Below are positions 45,440 through 54,587 of a stretch of DNA of 64,000 nt, one piece after another. This stretch comes from an uncultured Sphingomonadaceae bacterium (GTDB lineage Bacteria > Pseudomonadota > Alphaproteobacteria > Sphingomonadales > Sphingomonadaceae). Made by a program: the position numbers and the translations under genes. The stretch spans positions 1,116,001-1,180,000 of the forward strand of contig CANKZR010000001.1 of assembly GCA_947488625.1 (NCBI GenBank). The letters are read 5' to 3'. The notes beneath the pieces are model-generated. The model was not told where the DNA came from and made no database searches. It saw only the letters and a program-made list of their open reading frames with translations. Positions within the stretch are counted from its first letter, which is position 1. Each line of letters opens with the position of its first letter.

Positions 45440-46659
45440 ACGGTGAAATCCTGTTCCTTGCGCACCGCTTGCCGTTCCCGCCCGATCGTGGTGACAAGAT
45501 CCGCTCCCACCATATTCTGAAGGCGTTGGCGAAGCTTGCCCCTGTACATGCAGGATGCCTGGCGGAAACGGATGCAGACGTTGCCAACGAACCGCTGCTT
45601 GCCGAGGTTGCAGCAACCTGGTGCATGCCGCGGCGAAGCAAGAGCCTTCCTGCCGCTGGCCTAGAGGCGCTTGTTCGCAGGGAACCGGTTAGCCTGTCAG
45701 CCTTTCGATCAGCCGCGTTAAGGCAGTGGGTCGAACAGACTTTGCGTGAGCGGAATATCTCCGCGATCTACGTCTTCTCCGGCCAGATGGGCCAGTTCGT
45801 ACCCGCTTACTGGAAGGGGCGTCTGGTCGTCGATCTTGTTGACGTCGATTCAGCCAAGTTCGAGTCTTACGGAAAGGCAGGCAGCGGACCTCGAAGCTGG
45901 ATTGACCGGCGTGAAGGGCGGCTGCTGAGAGGCGTTGAATCCAGCCTAGTTTCCAGAGCCCACACCACCCTTCTGGTGAGCGAGGCGGAAGCGGAATTCC
46001 TGCGCGGCAGAACAGGGGGGAGGCACGATGTAAAGGCGCTGCGCAACGGTATCGACTGCGCCTTGTTCGATCCGGATGCAGTCCTTCCCGAGCCGTCGCT
46101 TGGTAAAAAAGGTCCGCACTTCGTCTTTACCGGTCAGATGGACTACGCTCCCAATGTCGAGGCGGCTTGCCGGATGACGCGCCAGATCATGCCACTGGTT
46201 CAGCGGCGACAGCCCCAGGCCCAGTTCCATATCGTAGGCCGCTCTCCAACACGAGAGGTGCTGTCGTTGGATGGGTTGAATGGAACGCGTGTTGCGGGCG
46301 AGGTGCCGAACACGCGCCCGTGGTTGGCAGCAGCGCATGCTGTTGTCGCGCCATTGCGCATTGCGCGCGGGGTGCAGAACAAGGTCTTGGAAGCCATGGC
46401 CATGGCATGCCCCGTGGTGCTTTCGCCGGGCGCTGCCACGGGAATTGATGCATGCCTTGAAGAGCATTTCCTGATCGCCGAAGACGATGCTTCCTTCGCT
46501 GATGCCCTGATGCAAATTTGCGACGAGCCAAGGCAGGCTCGTGCCATGGGCGAAAAGGCACGACGTTTCGTTTTGGATAACATGAGCTGGCCTGCGATGC
46601 TGGCGGACCTTCCGCACTTGCTCGGCATGGAACCGGGAAAACGGCGCGATGCCGCTTGA
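45436..46659 (+). CDS. XrtA-associated glycosyltransferase (TIGR03087-like, GT-B)
   Basis: The 407-residue protein has ILFLAHRLPFPPDRGDKIRSHHIL at the N-terminus. The GT4-type C-terminal half has FVFTGQMDYAPNVEAA, FHIVGRSPTREVL and APLRIARGVQNKVLEAMAMACPVV. It transfers a sugar during repeat-unit assembly. The GTG start overlaps the FemAB stop (GTGA). It overlaps xrtA by 11 bases. Confidence 0.92.
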   Translation: MNGEILFLAHRLPFPPDRGDKIRSHHILKALAKLAPVHAGCLAETDADVANEPLLAEVAATWCMPRRSKSLPAAGLEALVRREPVSLSAFRSAALRQWVEQTLRERNISAIYVFSGQMGQFVPAYWKGRLVVDLVDVDSAKFESYGKAGSGPRSWIDRREGRLLRGVESSLVSRAHTTLLVSEAEAEFLRGRTGGRHDVKALRNGIDCALFDPDAVLPEPSLGKKGPHFVFTGQMDYAPNVEAACRMTRQIMPLVQRRQPQAQFHIVGRSPTREVLSLDGLNGTRVAGEVPNTRPWLAAAHAVVAPLRIARGVQNKVLEAMAMACPVVLSPGAATGIDACLEEHFLIAEDDASFADALMQICDEPRQARAMGEKARRFVLDNMSWPAMLADLPHLLGMEPGKRRDAA

Positions 46660-48205
46660 GGTGATCTCCCCGCGCCGGGCGCTGTTTGCTGAAAGCATAG
46701 CGCCAACATGGCGCAGCCCGTTGCTGCGGCTGACCACGGCATGGGCCGTGCTGTTCGCCCTGTTTGCGGGTGATTGGGCCGAGATGATCCGGCAGTACTG
46801 GGATATCTCTACCTACAACCACATCCTTCTGGTGCCGCTGATCATCGGGTGGCTTATCTGGCAAAGGGCTGCCGAACTGGCGCGGTTGATACCGCGGGCG
46901 TGGTGGCCCGGACTGATCCTGGTTGCCGGTTCGCTGTTCGTCTGGCTGCTGGGCGATATTTCCGGAACTGCGACGGTAAGTCACCTCGGATTGGTGGCTG
47001 CCATGCAATCTGCTGTCATTACCCTTCTGGGTCTGCGGGTGGCATGGGCGCTGCTGTTCCCGCTAGCCTATGGCTTGTTCCTCGTGCCGGTGGGCGAGGA
47101 ACTGGTGCCGATGCTGCAGATGATCACGGCGCAGATTACGATCGCGCTTACTCATGCAAGCGGTATTCCGGCAATAATTGACGGGGTGTTCATCGATACG
47201 CCCGCAGGCTTGTTCGAGGTGGCAGAGGCCTGTTCAGGTGTGAAATTCCTCGTTGCAATGATGGCTCTTGGCACGCTGGTATCCCACGTCTGCTTCCGAT
47301 CATGGCCGCGCCGAATTGCCTTCATGATTACCGCCGTTATCCTGCCGATCCTGGCAAACGGCGTCCGCGCATGGGGTACTATCTATATCGCACAGTCGCA
47401 GGGCATCGCTTTTGCTGCCGGTTTCGATCATATTTTCTACGGATGGATATTCTTCGCGCTGGTGATGGCAGCCCTGCTCGCTCTGGGCTGGCGTTACTTC
47501 GATCGACAGGTGGACGATCCGTTCATCGACGGCCAGCTGATCGCAAGTGCCGGCTGGCCAGATCGCTTCGAGCGCCTGAACGGCAATGGCTGGAGCATGT
47601 TGGCGGCGCTGGCGGCGGTCGCGCTGGCTGCGGTCTTGTGGTCCTCCCAGGCCCGAAGTGTGGAGGCAGAACTTCCTGAAAGTATCGCTTTACCCGATAT
47701 CGAAGGATGGGAGCGAACCTCGTCACAGCATGCCTATCCATGGGAAGCCCGCGCAAGCGGCGCCGATCACAGACTGGTGGCAAGTTACCGCGACAATCAG
47801 GGCAGGACTGTGGACGTAATCTACGCGCTCTACGCGGCGCAGGAGGACGGTCGCGAAGCGGGCGCTTTTGGCGAGGGGGCCTTGCCAGACGGCACTGAAT
47901 GGCGCTGGCTCGCCACCGCAGGCGCCCCCCTGAATGGCTCCGGCGCCCGACTTCAGGCCTTGGGTACGCACCAAAGGGTTGCATATACATGGCTGCGTCA
48001 TGGCGACTGGACCGGGAGCAGTCGGCTGCGTCTCAAACTGGCAAATATGCAGGATCGTTTGTTTGCAGAGCCGAACCCCACGATCATGCTGATCCTTTCC
48101 GCGGAGGACACGCCGACGCAGGATGCGCGCGAAACGTTATCCGCGTTCCTTCAATCCACCGCTCCGCTACCGGAATGGATGGACGCTGTAGCGGGGCTGG
48201 ACTAA
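46649..48205 (+). CDS. xrtA: Exosortase A with fused EpsI-like C-terminal domain
   Basis: The 518-residue protein has eight or so membrane helices over residues 25-295, carrying the transpeptidase-type active site. Cys195 is in EACSGVKF, Arg240 in ANGVRAWG and His261 in GFDHIFYGW. After one more helix near 312-335, a soluble EpsI/DUF3485-like domain follows (ALPDIEGWERTSS ... MLILSAED). Exosortases cleave PEP-CTERM signals at the inner membrane. No PEP-CTERM protein is encoded in this window. The start overlaps the glycosyltransferase end. Confidence 0.96.
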   Translation: MPLEVISPRRALFAESIAPTWRSPLLRLTTAWAVLFALFAGDWAEMIRQYWDISTYNHILLVPLIIGWLIWQRAAELARLIPRAWWPGLILVAGSLFVWLLGDISGTATVSHLGLVAAMQSAVITLLGLRVAWALLFPLAYGLFLVPVGEELVPMLQMITAQITIALTHASGIPAIIDGVFIDTPAGLFEVAEACSGVKFLVAMMALGTLVSHVCFRSWPRRIAFMITAVILPILANGVRAWGTIYIAQSQGIAFAAGFDHIFYGWIFFALVMAALLALGWRYFDRQVDDPFIDGQLIASAGWPDRFERLNGNGWSMLAALAAVALAAVLWSSQARSVEAELPESIALPDIEGWERTSSQHAYPWEARASGADHRLVASYRDNQGRTVDVIYALYAAQEDGREAGAFGEGALPDGTEWRWLATAGAPLNGSGARLQALGTHQRVAYTWLRHGDWTGSSRLRLKLANMQDRLFAEPNPTIMLILSAEDTPTQDARETLSAFLQSTAPLPEWMDAVAGLD

Positions 48206-48214
48206 TCCGCCTCC

Positions 48215-50110
48215 ATGTGCGGGATTGCCGGCCTTTTCCACTGTGGGACAATCAAACCGATAGACCCCGCGCGCGTCGAGCGGATGACCGACGTCCTTAC
48301 CCATCGCGGGCCGGACGGGTCAGGCGTCTGGACCGCGCCCGGAGTGGGGCTGGGTCATCGCCGACTATCGATCATCGACGTGGAGGGATCTCCGCAACCG
48401 ATGCACTCGGCAAGCGAGCGCCTGGTCATCAGCTTCAATGGGGAAATCTATAATTTCCGGGAGCTTCGCAAGGAACTGGGCGCGCGCGATATGACCTTCA
48501 GGACCGATGGCGACACCGAAGTCATTCTCGCCGCCTACGAACAGTGGGGTGCCGATTGCGTCAAACACCTGCACGGCATGTTTGCCTTCGCCATCTATGA
48601 TCGAAAGCGGCGGGAACTTTTTCTGGCGAGGGACCGCTTCGGCGTAAAGCCGCTGTTCTATGCCCAGCTGTCCGACGGGGCGATGGCTTTTGCATCTGAA
48701 TTGAAGGGTCTGCTGGCGCACCCGCTGATGCGCCGCGAAGTCGATCCGCGCGCTGTCGAGGATTTCATGGCCTGGGGCTATGTACCCGATCACCGCTCCA
48801 TCCTGCAGGGCGTGGCGAAGTTGCCCGCCGGTCATACGCTGTTGCTGAAGCATGACAGTCCCGTACCCAGACCATCGCAGTATTGGGACATCAGCTTTGC
48901 CGAGCGGCACAAAGGGAAGGCAAAGGACCTCGAAGCAGAATTGCTGCATCACCTGCAGCAAGGGGTAACCAGCAGGATGGTTTCCGATGTGCCCCTGGGC
49001 GCTTTTCTGTCGGGCGGTGTTGACAGTTCCAGCGTAGTGGCTTTCATGGCCGAGGCCAGTCGCCATCCGGTGAAGACCTGCTCTATCGGCTTCGATGTCG
49101 CCAGCGCGGATGAAACCAGCCATGCCGAAAAGGTGGCTCGCCTCTTCGCCACCGATCACGAAGCGCGCACGGTCAATGTCGATCAGTTCGATGCTATCGA
49201 CACCATTGCCGGCATGTTCGACGAACCCTTCGCCGATGCCTCCGCCTTGCCCACATGGCGCGTGTGCAAGTTGGCAAAGGAGAACGTCACGGTCGCCCTT
49301 TCCGGGGATGGCGCTGACGAGGCGCTGGCGGGCTATCGGCGACAGGTGTTCCATGCGCACGAGGAACGACTCCGCGCACTGCTGCCCGAGACGCTGCGCA
49401 AGAATGTACTCGGACCGCTTGGCCGGATCTATCCCAAGGCCGATTGGGCACCGCGACCATTGCGCGCAAAGACGACGCTGCTGTCACTCGCCGGAACGGG
49501 CGAGATGGGGTATGCCCGCGCACTGTCGGTTCTCCCGCCGGAAGGGCGCTTTGCGCTCTACTCACCGGAACTTGCAGCCAAGCTGGGCGACTACCGCGCG
49601 GAAGGTCCGCTGCTGGACCTGATGGGAAATGCCCCTGCGCGCAGTGGGCTGGACGTGGCGCAATATGCCGATCTCAAGTTCTGGTTGCCGGGAGATATCC
49701 TGACCAAGGTCGATCGCACCAGTATGGCCACCAGTCTGGAAGCGCGGGAGCCTTTGCTGGATCACCGGCTGGTCGAGTTCGCCGCAGGTCTGCCGGACGG
49801 GCTGCGGGTGAAGGGGCGGCAAGGCAAGTGGCTGCTCAAGAAGGCGATGGAACGCTATTTGCCCGACGATATCCTGTACCGGCCCAAGCAAGGCTTCGTG
49901 ACCCCGATTGCGCAATGGTTGCGCGGTCCGCTGGCTGCCAAGACGCGCGGCATTGCGAAAAGCGCGATGCTGGCGCGGACCGGGTGGTTCGACAACCAGC
50001 GGCTTTCCATCCTTGCAGAGGAACACATCGCGGGCAGGGCGGACCACTCGCGAGTGCTGTGGCAACTGATCATGCTGGACCGTTCGCTGGCCCGACTGGG
50101 GGTTACCTAA
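48215..50110 (+). CDS. XrtA-associated amidotransferase (asparagine synthase-like)
   Basis: The 631-residue protein has the N-terminal nucleophile cysteine (MCGIAGLF), a glutaminase domain (LTHRGPDGSG, ISFNGEIYNF) and a synthetase domain with the PP-loop FLSGGVDSSSVVAFM near residue 265 and ALSGDGADEALAGYRR. Members in XrtA loci probably amidate a polysaccharide component rather than aspartate (inference). It ends the plus arm and converges with zapE with overlapping stops. Confidence 0.93.
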   Translation: MCGIAGLFHCGTIKPIDPARVERMTDVLTHRGPDGSGVWTAPGVGLGHRRLSIIDVEGSPQPMHSASERLVISFNGEIYNFRELRKELGARDMTFRTDGDTEVILAAYEQWGADCVKHLHGMFAFAIYDRKRRELFLARDRFGVKPLFYAQLSDGAMAFASELKGLLAHPLMRREVDPRAVEDFMAWGYVPDHRSILQGVAKLPAGHTLLLKHDSPVPRPSQYWDISFAERHKGKAKDLEAELLHHLQQGVTSRMVSDVPLGAFLSGGVDSSSVVAFMAEASRHPVKTCSIGFDVASADETSHAEKVARLFATDHEARTVNVDQFDAIDTIAGMFDEPFADASALPTWRVCKLAKENVTVALSGDGADEALAGYRRQVFHAHEERLRALLPETLRKNVLGPLGRIYPKADWAPRPLRAKTTLLSLAGTGEMGYARALSVLPPEGRFALYSPELAAKLGDYRAEGPLLDLMGNAPARSGLDVAQYADLKFWLPGDILTKVDRTSMATSLEAREPLLDHRLVEFAAGLPDGLRVKGRQGKWLLKKAMERYLPDDILYRPKQGFVTPIAQWLRGPLAAKTRGIAKSAMLARTGWFDNQRLSILAEEHIAGRADHSRVLWQLIMLDRSLARLGVT

Positions 50111-51222
50111 CCGGCGAGCCCGTGGCCCAGTTTCATGTACTCCGCGCTCTGCATTTCCTTCAGGCGACTGACGGTTCGCTGGAATTCGAATGCACCATCC
50201 CCGGTTGGATAAAGATCCTCCGGCTCGGTGGCCGCGGTGGCAAACAGTTTGACGCGGTTTTCGTACAGCGCATCGATCAGCGTGACGAAGCGGCTTACTT
50301 CGTTTCGCATGTCCTTGTCCATTTGCGGAATTCCGACGATAATCACCGTATGATAGGCCTGCGCGATGGCGAGGTAATCCGGCGCCCCGCGAGGCTGTTC
50401 GCACAGGCGCTTGAAGCTGAACACGGCGACGCCTTTCAACGCCTTGGGCACATGCAACATGCGCCCGCCGCCCACGTCCAGCTCTGCACTGGGAACATGT
50501 TCTGCATCTTCCGGCGGATAGTCCGTCAGGCGAAAGAACGCCTCGCGCACTTTCTCGGTCGCATCATCCCCCAATGGGCAATGCCAGCTATCCAGCCCCC
50601 CGATGCGTTCCAGGCGGTAGTCGGTCGGCCCGTCCAGTTCGATGACGTCGAGCTCGCTCTGCATGAGGTCGATGAACGGCAGGAAATGTTCCCTGTTCAA
50701 CCCGTCCTTGTACAGATCGCGCGGAGGGCGATTGCTGGTGGTGACGATGGCCACGTTCTGCTCGCAGATAAGCTGCGTGAACAATCTGCTCATGATCATG
50801 GCATCGGCGGAGTTGTTCACCACCATCTCGTCGAAAGCCAGGACCTTGAGATCGGCAGCCAGCTTCTCGGCAACGGGCGGGATAGGATCGCCGCTCTCGC
50901 TTTTGCGCGCTTCACGCAAGGTCGAATGCACTTCCTGCATGAAGGCGTGAAAATGCACGCGGCGCTTTTCCGGTATCTCGAGGGAGGCATGGAAAAGGTC
51001 CATCAGCATGGACTTCCCGCGACCGACGCCGCCGACCATGTAAACGCCCTGTGGCCGGGCTTTCCTGCGGCCGAACAGTTGCCCCAGCAGCCCGCCCGAC
51101 TCTTCTGCTTCGAGGTCCTTTTGCAACGCGTCGAGCCGTTCCGCCGCGCGGCGCTGGTCTGCATCCGGGCGAAGCTCATCAGCGGAAATCAGGCGCTCAT
51201 AGCGGGCAAGGACACCAGTCAT
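50107..51222 (-). CDS. zapE: AFG1-family ATPase ZapE
   Basis: The 371-residue P-loop ATPase has VYMVGGVGRGKSMLMDLF near residue 60, the family motif RVHFHAFMQEVH, Walker B VLAFDEMVV and TTSNRPPRDLYKDGL. Related proteins act in cell division or membrane protein quality control. It is third in the sdhB-thioesterase-zapE operon. The start overlaps the thioesterase stop as ATGA. Confidence 0.93.
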   Translation of the reverse strand: MTGVLARYERLISADELRPDADQRRAAERLDALQKDLEAEESGGLLGQLFGRRKARPQGVYMVGGVGRGKSMLMDLFHASLEIPEKRRVHFHAFMQEVHSTLREARKSESGDPIPPVAEKLAADLKVLAFDEMVVNNSADAMIMSRLFTQLICEQNVAIVTTSNRPPRDLYKDGLNREHFLPFIDLMQSELDVIELDGPTDYRLERIGGLDSWHCPLGDDATEKVREAFFRLTDYPPEDAEHVPSAELDVGGGRMLHVPKALKGVAVFSFKRLCEQPRGAPDYLAIAQAYHTVIIVGIPQMDKDMRNEVSRFVTLIDALYENRVKLFATAATEPEDLYPTGDGAFEFQRTVSRLKEMQSAEYMKLGHGLAG

Positions 51223-51653
51223 GGGCGACGAATTTTCCGCAAGATCCCTGAAAATGATCCGATCAGGTCGTCATCCTGTACGACTTCACCGCGCGCGAAC
51301 ACCATCCGCCCGGTTTCCCGCATCACTTCCACGACGGCATCCAACGGTCGCGATATGTCGCCGGGTGCGAAGAACTGGTGGCCGAGTTCCACGGTCACGC
51401 CGTTCGCCATATTCTTGCCCAACAGGAGGCTGCTTCCGGCGAAAAGCGCAACGTCGATAAAGGAAAGGATCGCGCCCCCGTGGATTGCGCCGAGCGAGTT
51501 GCTCAACAATTCCCGCGGGAAAATGCGAATTCGTGCGCGATGAGCATCGTCGAGACGGACCAGCATCAGGCCGAGAACCGCCCGATTGAACTGCTTTTCG
51601 CCGCCTACCCGCCATTCTTGCCACCCCGGATAATCGGGATGGTCTGTCAGCAT
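51219..51653 (-). CDS. PaaI-type acyl-CoA thioesterase (hotdog fold)
   Basis: The 144-residue hotdog protein has LSNSLGAIHGGAILSFIDVALF, the HGG motif of the PaaI family, and VTVELGHQFFAPGD. It probably hydrolyses a small acyl-CoA; substrate unknown. The ATG at 51653 is used. A TTG at 51686 overlapping the sdhB stop is a plausible alternative. It lies between sdhB and zapE. Confidence 0.85.
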   Translation of the reverse strand: MLTDHPDYPGWQEWRVGGEKQFNRAVLGLMLVRLDDAHRARIRIFPRELLSNSLGAIHGGAILSFIDVALFAGSSLLLGKNMANGVTVELGHQFFAPGDISRPLDAVVEVMRETGRMVFARGEVVQDDDLIGSFSGILRKIRRP

Positions 51654-51682
51654 GATTGAACCGTCGTCTCGTCCCACTGCCG

Positions 51683-52465
51683 TCAAACGTGCTTTTCAGC
51701 CTGCATTTTCTTGATCTCGGCAATGGCCTTTGCTGGCGACAGACCTTTGGGGCAGACGTTCGCGCAGTTCATGATTGTATGGCAGCGGTAGAGGCGGAAG
51801 GGGTCTTCCAGATCGTCCAGCCGTTCTCCGGTCATCTCGTCCCGGCTATCGGCCAGCCAGCGATAGGCTTGCAACAGGATTGCAGGGCCCAGGAACTTGT
51901 CGCTGTTCCACCAATAGCTGGGGCACGCCGTAGAGCAGCAGGCGCACAGGATGCATTCGTAAAGGCCATCCAGGTCCTCGCGCTGTTCCGGCGTCTGCAG
52001 ACGCTCCTTGCCAGAAGGCGTGGTGGAAACGGTTTGCAGCCAGGGACGGATCGATGCGTATTGCGCGTAGAAATGGGTGAAATCAGGCACCAGGTCCTTC
52101 ACCACTTCCATGTGGGGCAGCGGGGTGATCCGGATATCGCCCTTCACATCCTCGATAGCGGTAGTGCAGGCGAGGCCGTTCTTCCCGTTCATGTTCATCG
52201 AACACGACCCGCAAATGCCTTCGCGGCAGGAGCGGCGGAAGGTCAGTGTGGGATCCATCTCGTTCTTGATCTTGAACAAGGCGTCCAGCACCATCGGGCC
52301 GCATTCGTCCAGGTCGACCTCGAAGGTATCGTAGCGCGGATTGTTGCCGCTGTCGGGATCGTAGCGATAGACCCGGAATTTCTTGATGGACCCGCCGCTG
52401 GTGGCCTTGTGGACCTCGCCATCCTTGCGGATCTTGCTGTTCTTGGGGAGAGTGAAGGTGGGCAT
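51683..52465 (-). CDS. sdhB: Succinate dehydrogenase iron-sulfur subunit
   Basis: The 260-residue electron-transfer subunit of complex II has the [2Fe-2S] motif [12 protein letters not shown], the [4Fe-4S] motif [16 protein letters not shown] and the [3Fe-4S] motif [15 protein letters not shown]. All cysteines are present. Unusually, sdhC, sdhD and sdhA are not upstream: a divergent SDR gene is. The gene therefore has its own promoter region, which holds the 26-bp direct-repeat motif also found before lolC. Confidence 0.97.
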   Translation of the reverse strand: MPTFTLPKNSKIRKDGEVHKATSGGSIKKFRVYRYDPDSGNNPRYDTFEVDLDECGPMVLDALFKIKNEMDPTLTFRRSCREGICGSCSMNMNGKNGLACTTAIEDVKGDIRITPLPHMEVVKDLVPDFTHFYAQYASIRPWLQTVSTTPSGKERLQTPEQREDLDGLYECILCACCSTACPSYWWNSDKFLGPAILLQAYRWLADSRDEMTGERLDDLEDPFRLYRCHTIMNCANVCPKGLSPAKAIAEIKKMQAEKHV

Positions 52466-52566
52466 GAGCTGTTCGTCCTAAAGCGTGTCGCTGTCTATCT
52501 AACCATAAGGCGGGCAAGGGCAAGGCGAAGCTTTGCCAAAGTGTTCGTTTCGTGCCGATTTTCAAC

Positions 52567-52592
52567 CTAATGTGGAACACCTGGAACAGTGT
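52567..52592 (-). promoter_or_regulatory. 26-bp direct-repeat motif upstream of sdhB (shared with lolC)
   Basis: On the minus strand it reads ACTGTTCCA, two bases, then TGTTCCACATTAG. It differs from the copy at 10512-10537 at only two positions. It lies about 100 bases before the sdhB start and also within the divergent region of the SDR gene. Function unknown; operator or promoter element inferred. Confidence 0.5.
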
Positions 52593-52666
52593 TCTGGGGT
52601 AGAAAACCTGCGCCTTCATAGAGGATGCGCAAAGCCGCGGAAATACGGGCTAGAGAGGGTGTTTCG

Positions 52667-52705
52667 ATGTCCATTCCCGGTACCTATGTCGAAATGGAAA
52701 TGTAG
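52667..52705 (+). CDS. Possible 12-codon leader peptide before the SDR gene
   Basis: ATG with GAGAGG eight bases upstream opens a frame MSIPGTYVEMEM whose TAG overlaps the SD of the following SDR gene. It may couple translation or simply be chance; there is no other support. Confidence 0.25.
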   Translation: MSIPGTYVEMEM

Positions 52706-52717
52706 GAAAGGATACGC

Positions 52718-53434
52718 ATGGACTGGCAAAAGGCGGCAATCTTCGGAAGCAGCGGCGGCATCGGCAAGGCGCTGGTTGCTGCACTGGCGCACCGCGGGGT
52801 GCAGGTGATGGCAGGTTCTCGGACCGGGGATGAGGAAGACTTGCCCGGCGTGACGCCTTTCGTCTTCGATCTCGATGATGAGGCCAGTATCCAGCGCGCT
52901 GTTGCCGAATGGGGAGAAGCCGCTCCAGATCTGGTGATCGTCGCCACCGGTGTGCTGACCCTGCCCGACGGGACCGGACCCGAACGCAGCTACAAACAGC
53001 TGGATCCTGAGGCGATGGCGCGCATTTTGTATCTCAATACCATTGGCCCTGCCTTGATCGCGAAGCACGTTTTGCCCTTGCTTCCGAGAGATGCGCCAGC
53101 GAGTTTTGCAGCGATTTCGGCACGCGTCGGTTCAATCGGTGACAATCGTATCGGCGGGTGGCACAGCTATCGCGCCAGCAAGGCGGCATTGAACATGCTG
53201 ATCCGCAATTTCGCGATCGAACTGGGCCGCACGCACAAACACGCCCTTGCAGTTGGCTTACATCCGGGCACTGTGGATACGCAGCTTTCCGAACCGTTCC
53301 AGAACAATTTGCCGGACGGCCAGCTCACCGCGCCCCGGGATTGCGCCACCAACCTGCTGAACGTGCTGCAAAGATTGACGCCAGCAGACAGCGGAGATGT
53401 ATTCGACTGGAAGGGTGAGCGGATCGAGCCCTGA
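52718..53434 (+). CDS. Short-chain dehydrogenase/reductase (SDR) family protein
   Basis: The 238-residue Rossmann protein has AAIFGSSGGIGKALVAAL at the cofactor site, the active-site ISARVGS serine and YRASKAALNM, then LHPGTVDTQLS. It resembles C-factor-like SDRs. Substrate unknown. The SD AGGAAAGGA lies just before the ATG. It is divergent from sdhB and convergent with the ATP-grasp gene (12 bases between stops). Confidence 0.9.
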   Translation: MDWQKAAIFGSSGGIGKALVAALAHRGVQVMAGSRTGDEEDLPGVTPFVFDLDDEASIQRAVAEWGEAAPDLVIVATGVLTLPDGTGPERSYKQLDPEAMARILYLNTIGPALIAKHVLPLLPRDAPASFAAISARVGSIGDNRIGGWHSYRASKAALNMLIRNFAIELGRTHKHALAVGLHPGTVDTQLSEPFQNNLPDGQLTAPRDCATNLLNVLQRLTPADSGDVFDWKGERIEP

Positions 53435-53446
53435 CTCAGCGTTTGG

Positions 53447-54460
53447 TCAGCTTATCAGACCCTGTCGACGCCAGCTTTCGGCCAGCAGCGTCTCCAGCAA
53501 CTCGGCGTGGCTGAAGCCAGCTTCGGCAGCAGCCTTGGCCATCACCTTTTCGCTCCACAGGTTGCAGTTGAGGTTGATCTCGATGAAGTTGATGTCGCCT
53601 GTTTTCAAATCAACACGAAATTCGATGCGGCCATAATCGAAGGGCACCAACTGGCTGGCGACCTTCTTCGCCATCTCCTCGATCTTCGGGGCGAACTCGG
53701 CATGGTCGAACCGCTTCAGTGCAGCTTTCTCGGTGTTGGGCACCAGATCGCGCTTCTCGTAGTAGGTCCAAAGCTTCTGCGTGTCCTCGCGCTCGTACCA
53801 CAGCATCGGCAGGGCGATTGGCTGGCTGTCGATCGTGATGAAAGCGCATTGCACGTCGTATCCGTCCAGGTAGGGCTCGACGATAGCGTCATGCCCCTGA
53901 CCGTGAATGTCGGCTACGGCATTGGCCACGCCGTTGAAATCGAAGGCATCGGAAATGCCCCAGCTGGCGGAGGATGCATTGGGCTTGATCACCCAACGGC
54001 CGTCGGGGGCAGGCGGCAGGTCAGCCTCCCGCACGGGCGCGCCGCGACGGAAGCAGAACCAGTCTGCCGTGGGAACGCCGGCGTGCGCGCACACGAGTTT
54101 GGATACCGATTTGTCATCGCCTAATCCGCGCAGGAACGGCATGGCACCCAGATAGGGTATGCGGTGCATATTGCACAGGATCGGGATCAGCATCTCGCTG
54201 TTTACGAAACCGCCGCGGTTCAACAGCGGGAAGACAAAATCGGCATCGGGCTGCTCGAACAGCACTTGATAGCTGTTGGCGAACTCAAGGTTGAGGCCGA
54301 GCTCCTCCAGCGATGTGCGTACCTCGTGATGGTAGATCGCGTGATTCCCGTCCTCGGGATGCATTCCGCCGCCCCATAGCGCGTGCTTAGCCATGAACAG
54401 CGTCTTCACACGTTCCTTGGCCTCGGCCGGAATGTGCAGTGGGGAAATTACCTTGTTCAT
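53447..54460 (-). CDS. ATP-grasp enzyme (D-Ala-D-Ala ligase-like)
   Basis: The 337-residue protein of the ATP-grasp fold has a preATP-grasp region with FVFPLLNRGGFVNSEM and GLGDDKSVSKLVCAHAGVPT. The ATP-binding GRWVIKPNASSASWGISDAF follows, then IVEPYLDGYDVQCAFI, and the metal-binding FRVDLKTGDINFIEINLNCNLWSE. It should form an amide or peptide bond; substrates are not apparent. No cell-wall ligase neighbours are present. The start overlaps no other gene. Confidence 0.85.
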   Translation of the reverse strand: MNKVISPLHIPAEAKERVKTLFMAKHALWGGGMHPEDGNHAIYHHEVRTSLEELGLNLEFANSYQVLFEQPDADFVFPLLNRGGFVNSEMLIPILCNMHRIPYLGAMPFLRGLGDDKSVSKLVCAHAGVPTADWFCFRRGAPVREADLPPAPDGRWVIKPNASSASWGISDAFDFNGVANAVADIHGQGHDAIVEPYLDGYDVQCAFITIDSQPIALPMLWYEREDTQKLWTYYEKRDLVPNTEKAALKRFDHAEFAPKIEEMAKKVASQLVPFDYGRIEFRVDLKTGDINFIEINLNCNLWSEKVMAKAAAEAGFSHAELLETLLAESWRRQGLIS

Positions 54461-54576
54461 GGAATCGCCTTTGCTGGCCGTGGTTTGGCGCGGCGGTTAG
54501 GCCCAAATTGGTCGCCGCGCAAACACGCATTGCAAAAACGGGGATTCGTGAAACAATCGCTATTCGTAATCGGTGC

Positions 54577-54582
54577 AGGAGG
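54577..54582 (+). promoter_or_regulatory. Ribosome binding site fixing the GTG start of the methyltransferase
   Basis: AGGAGG five bases before GTG at 54588. An in-frame GTG at 54573 precedes it and is therefore disfavoured. Confidence 0.6.
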
Positions 54583-54587
54583 CGAAA

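Noticed and set aside
31700-50110. A wholly new secretion or defence system
   Set aside because: Every gene matches a known component type of XrtA/PEP-CTERM exopolysaccharide loci; only the gaps and fine details are unusual.
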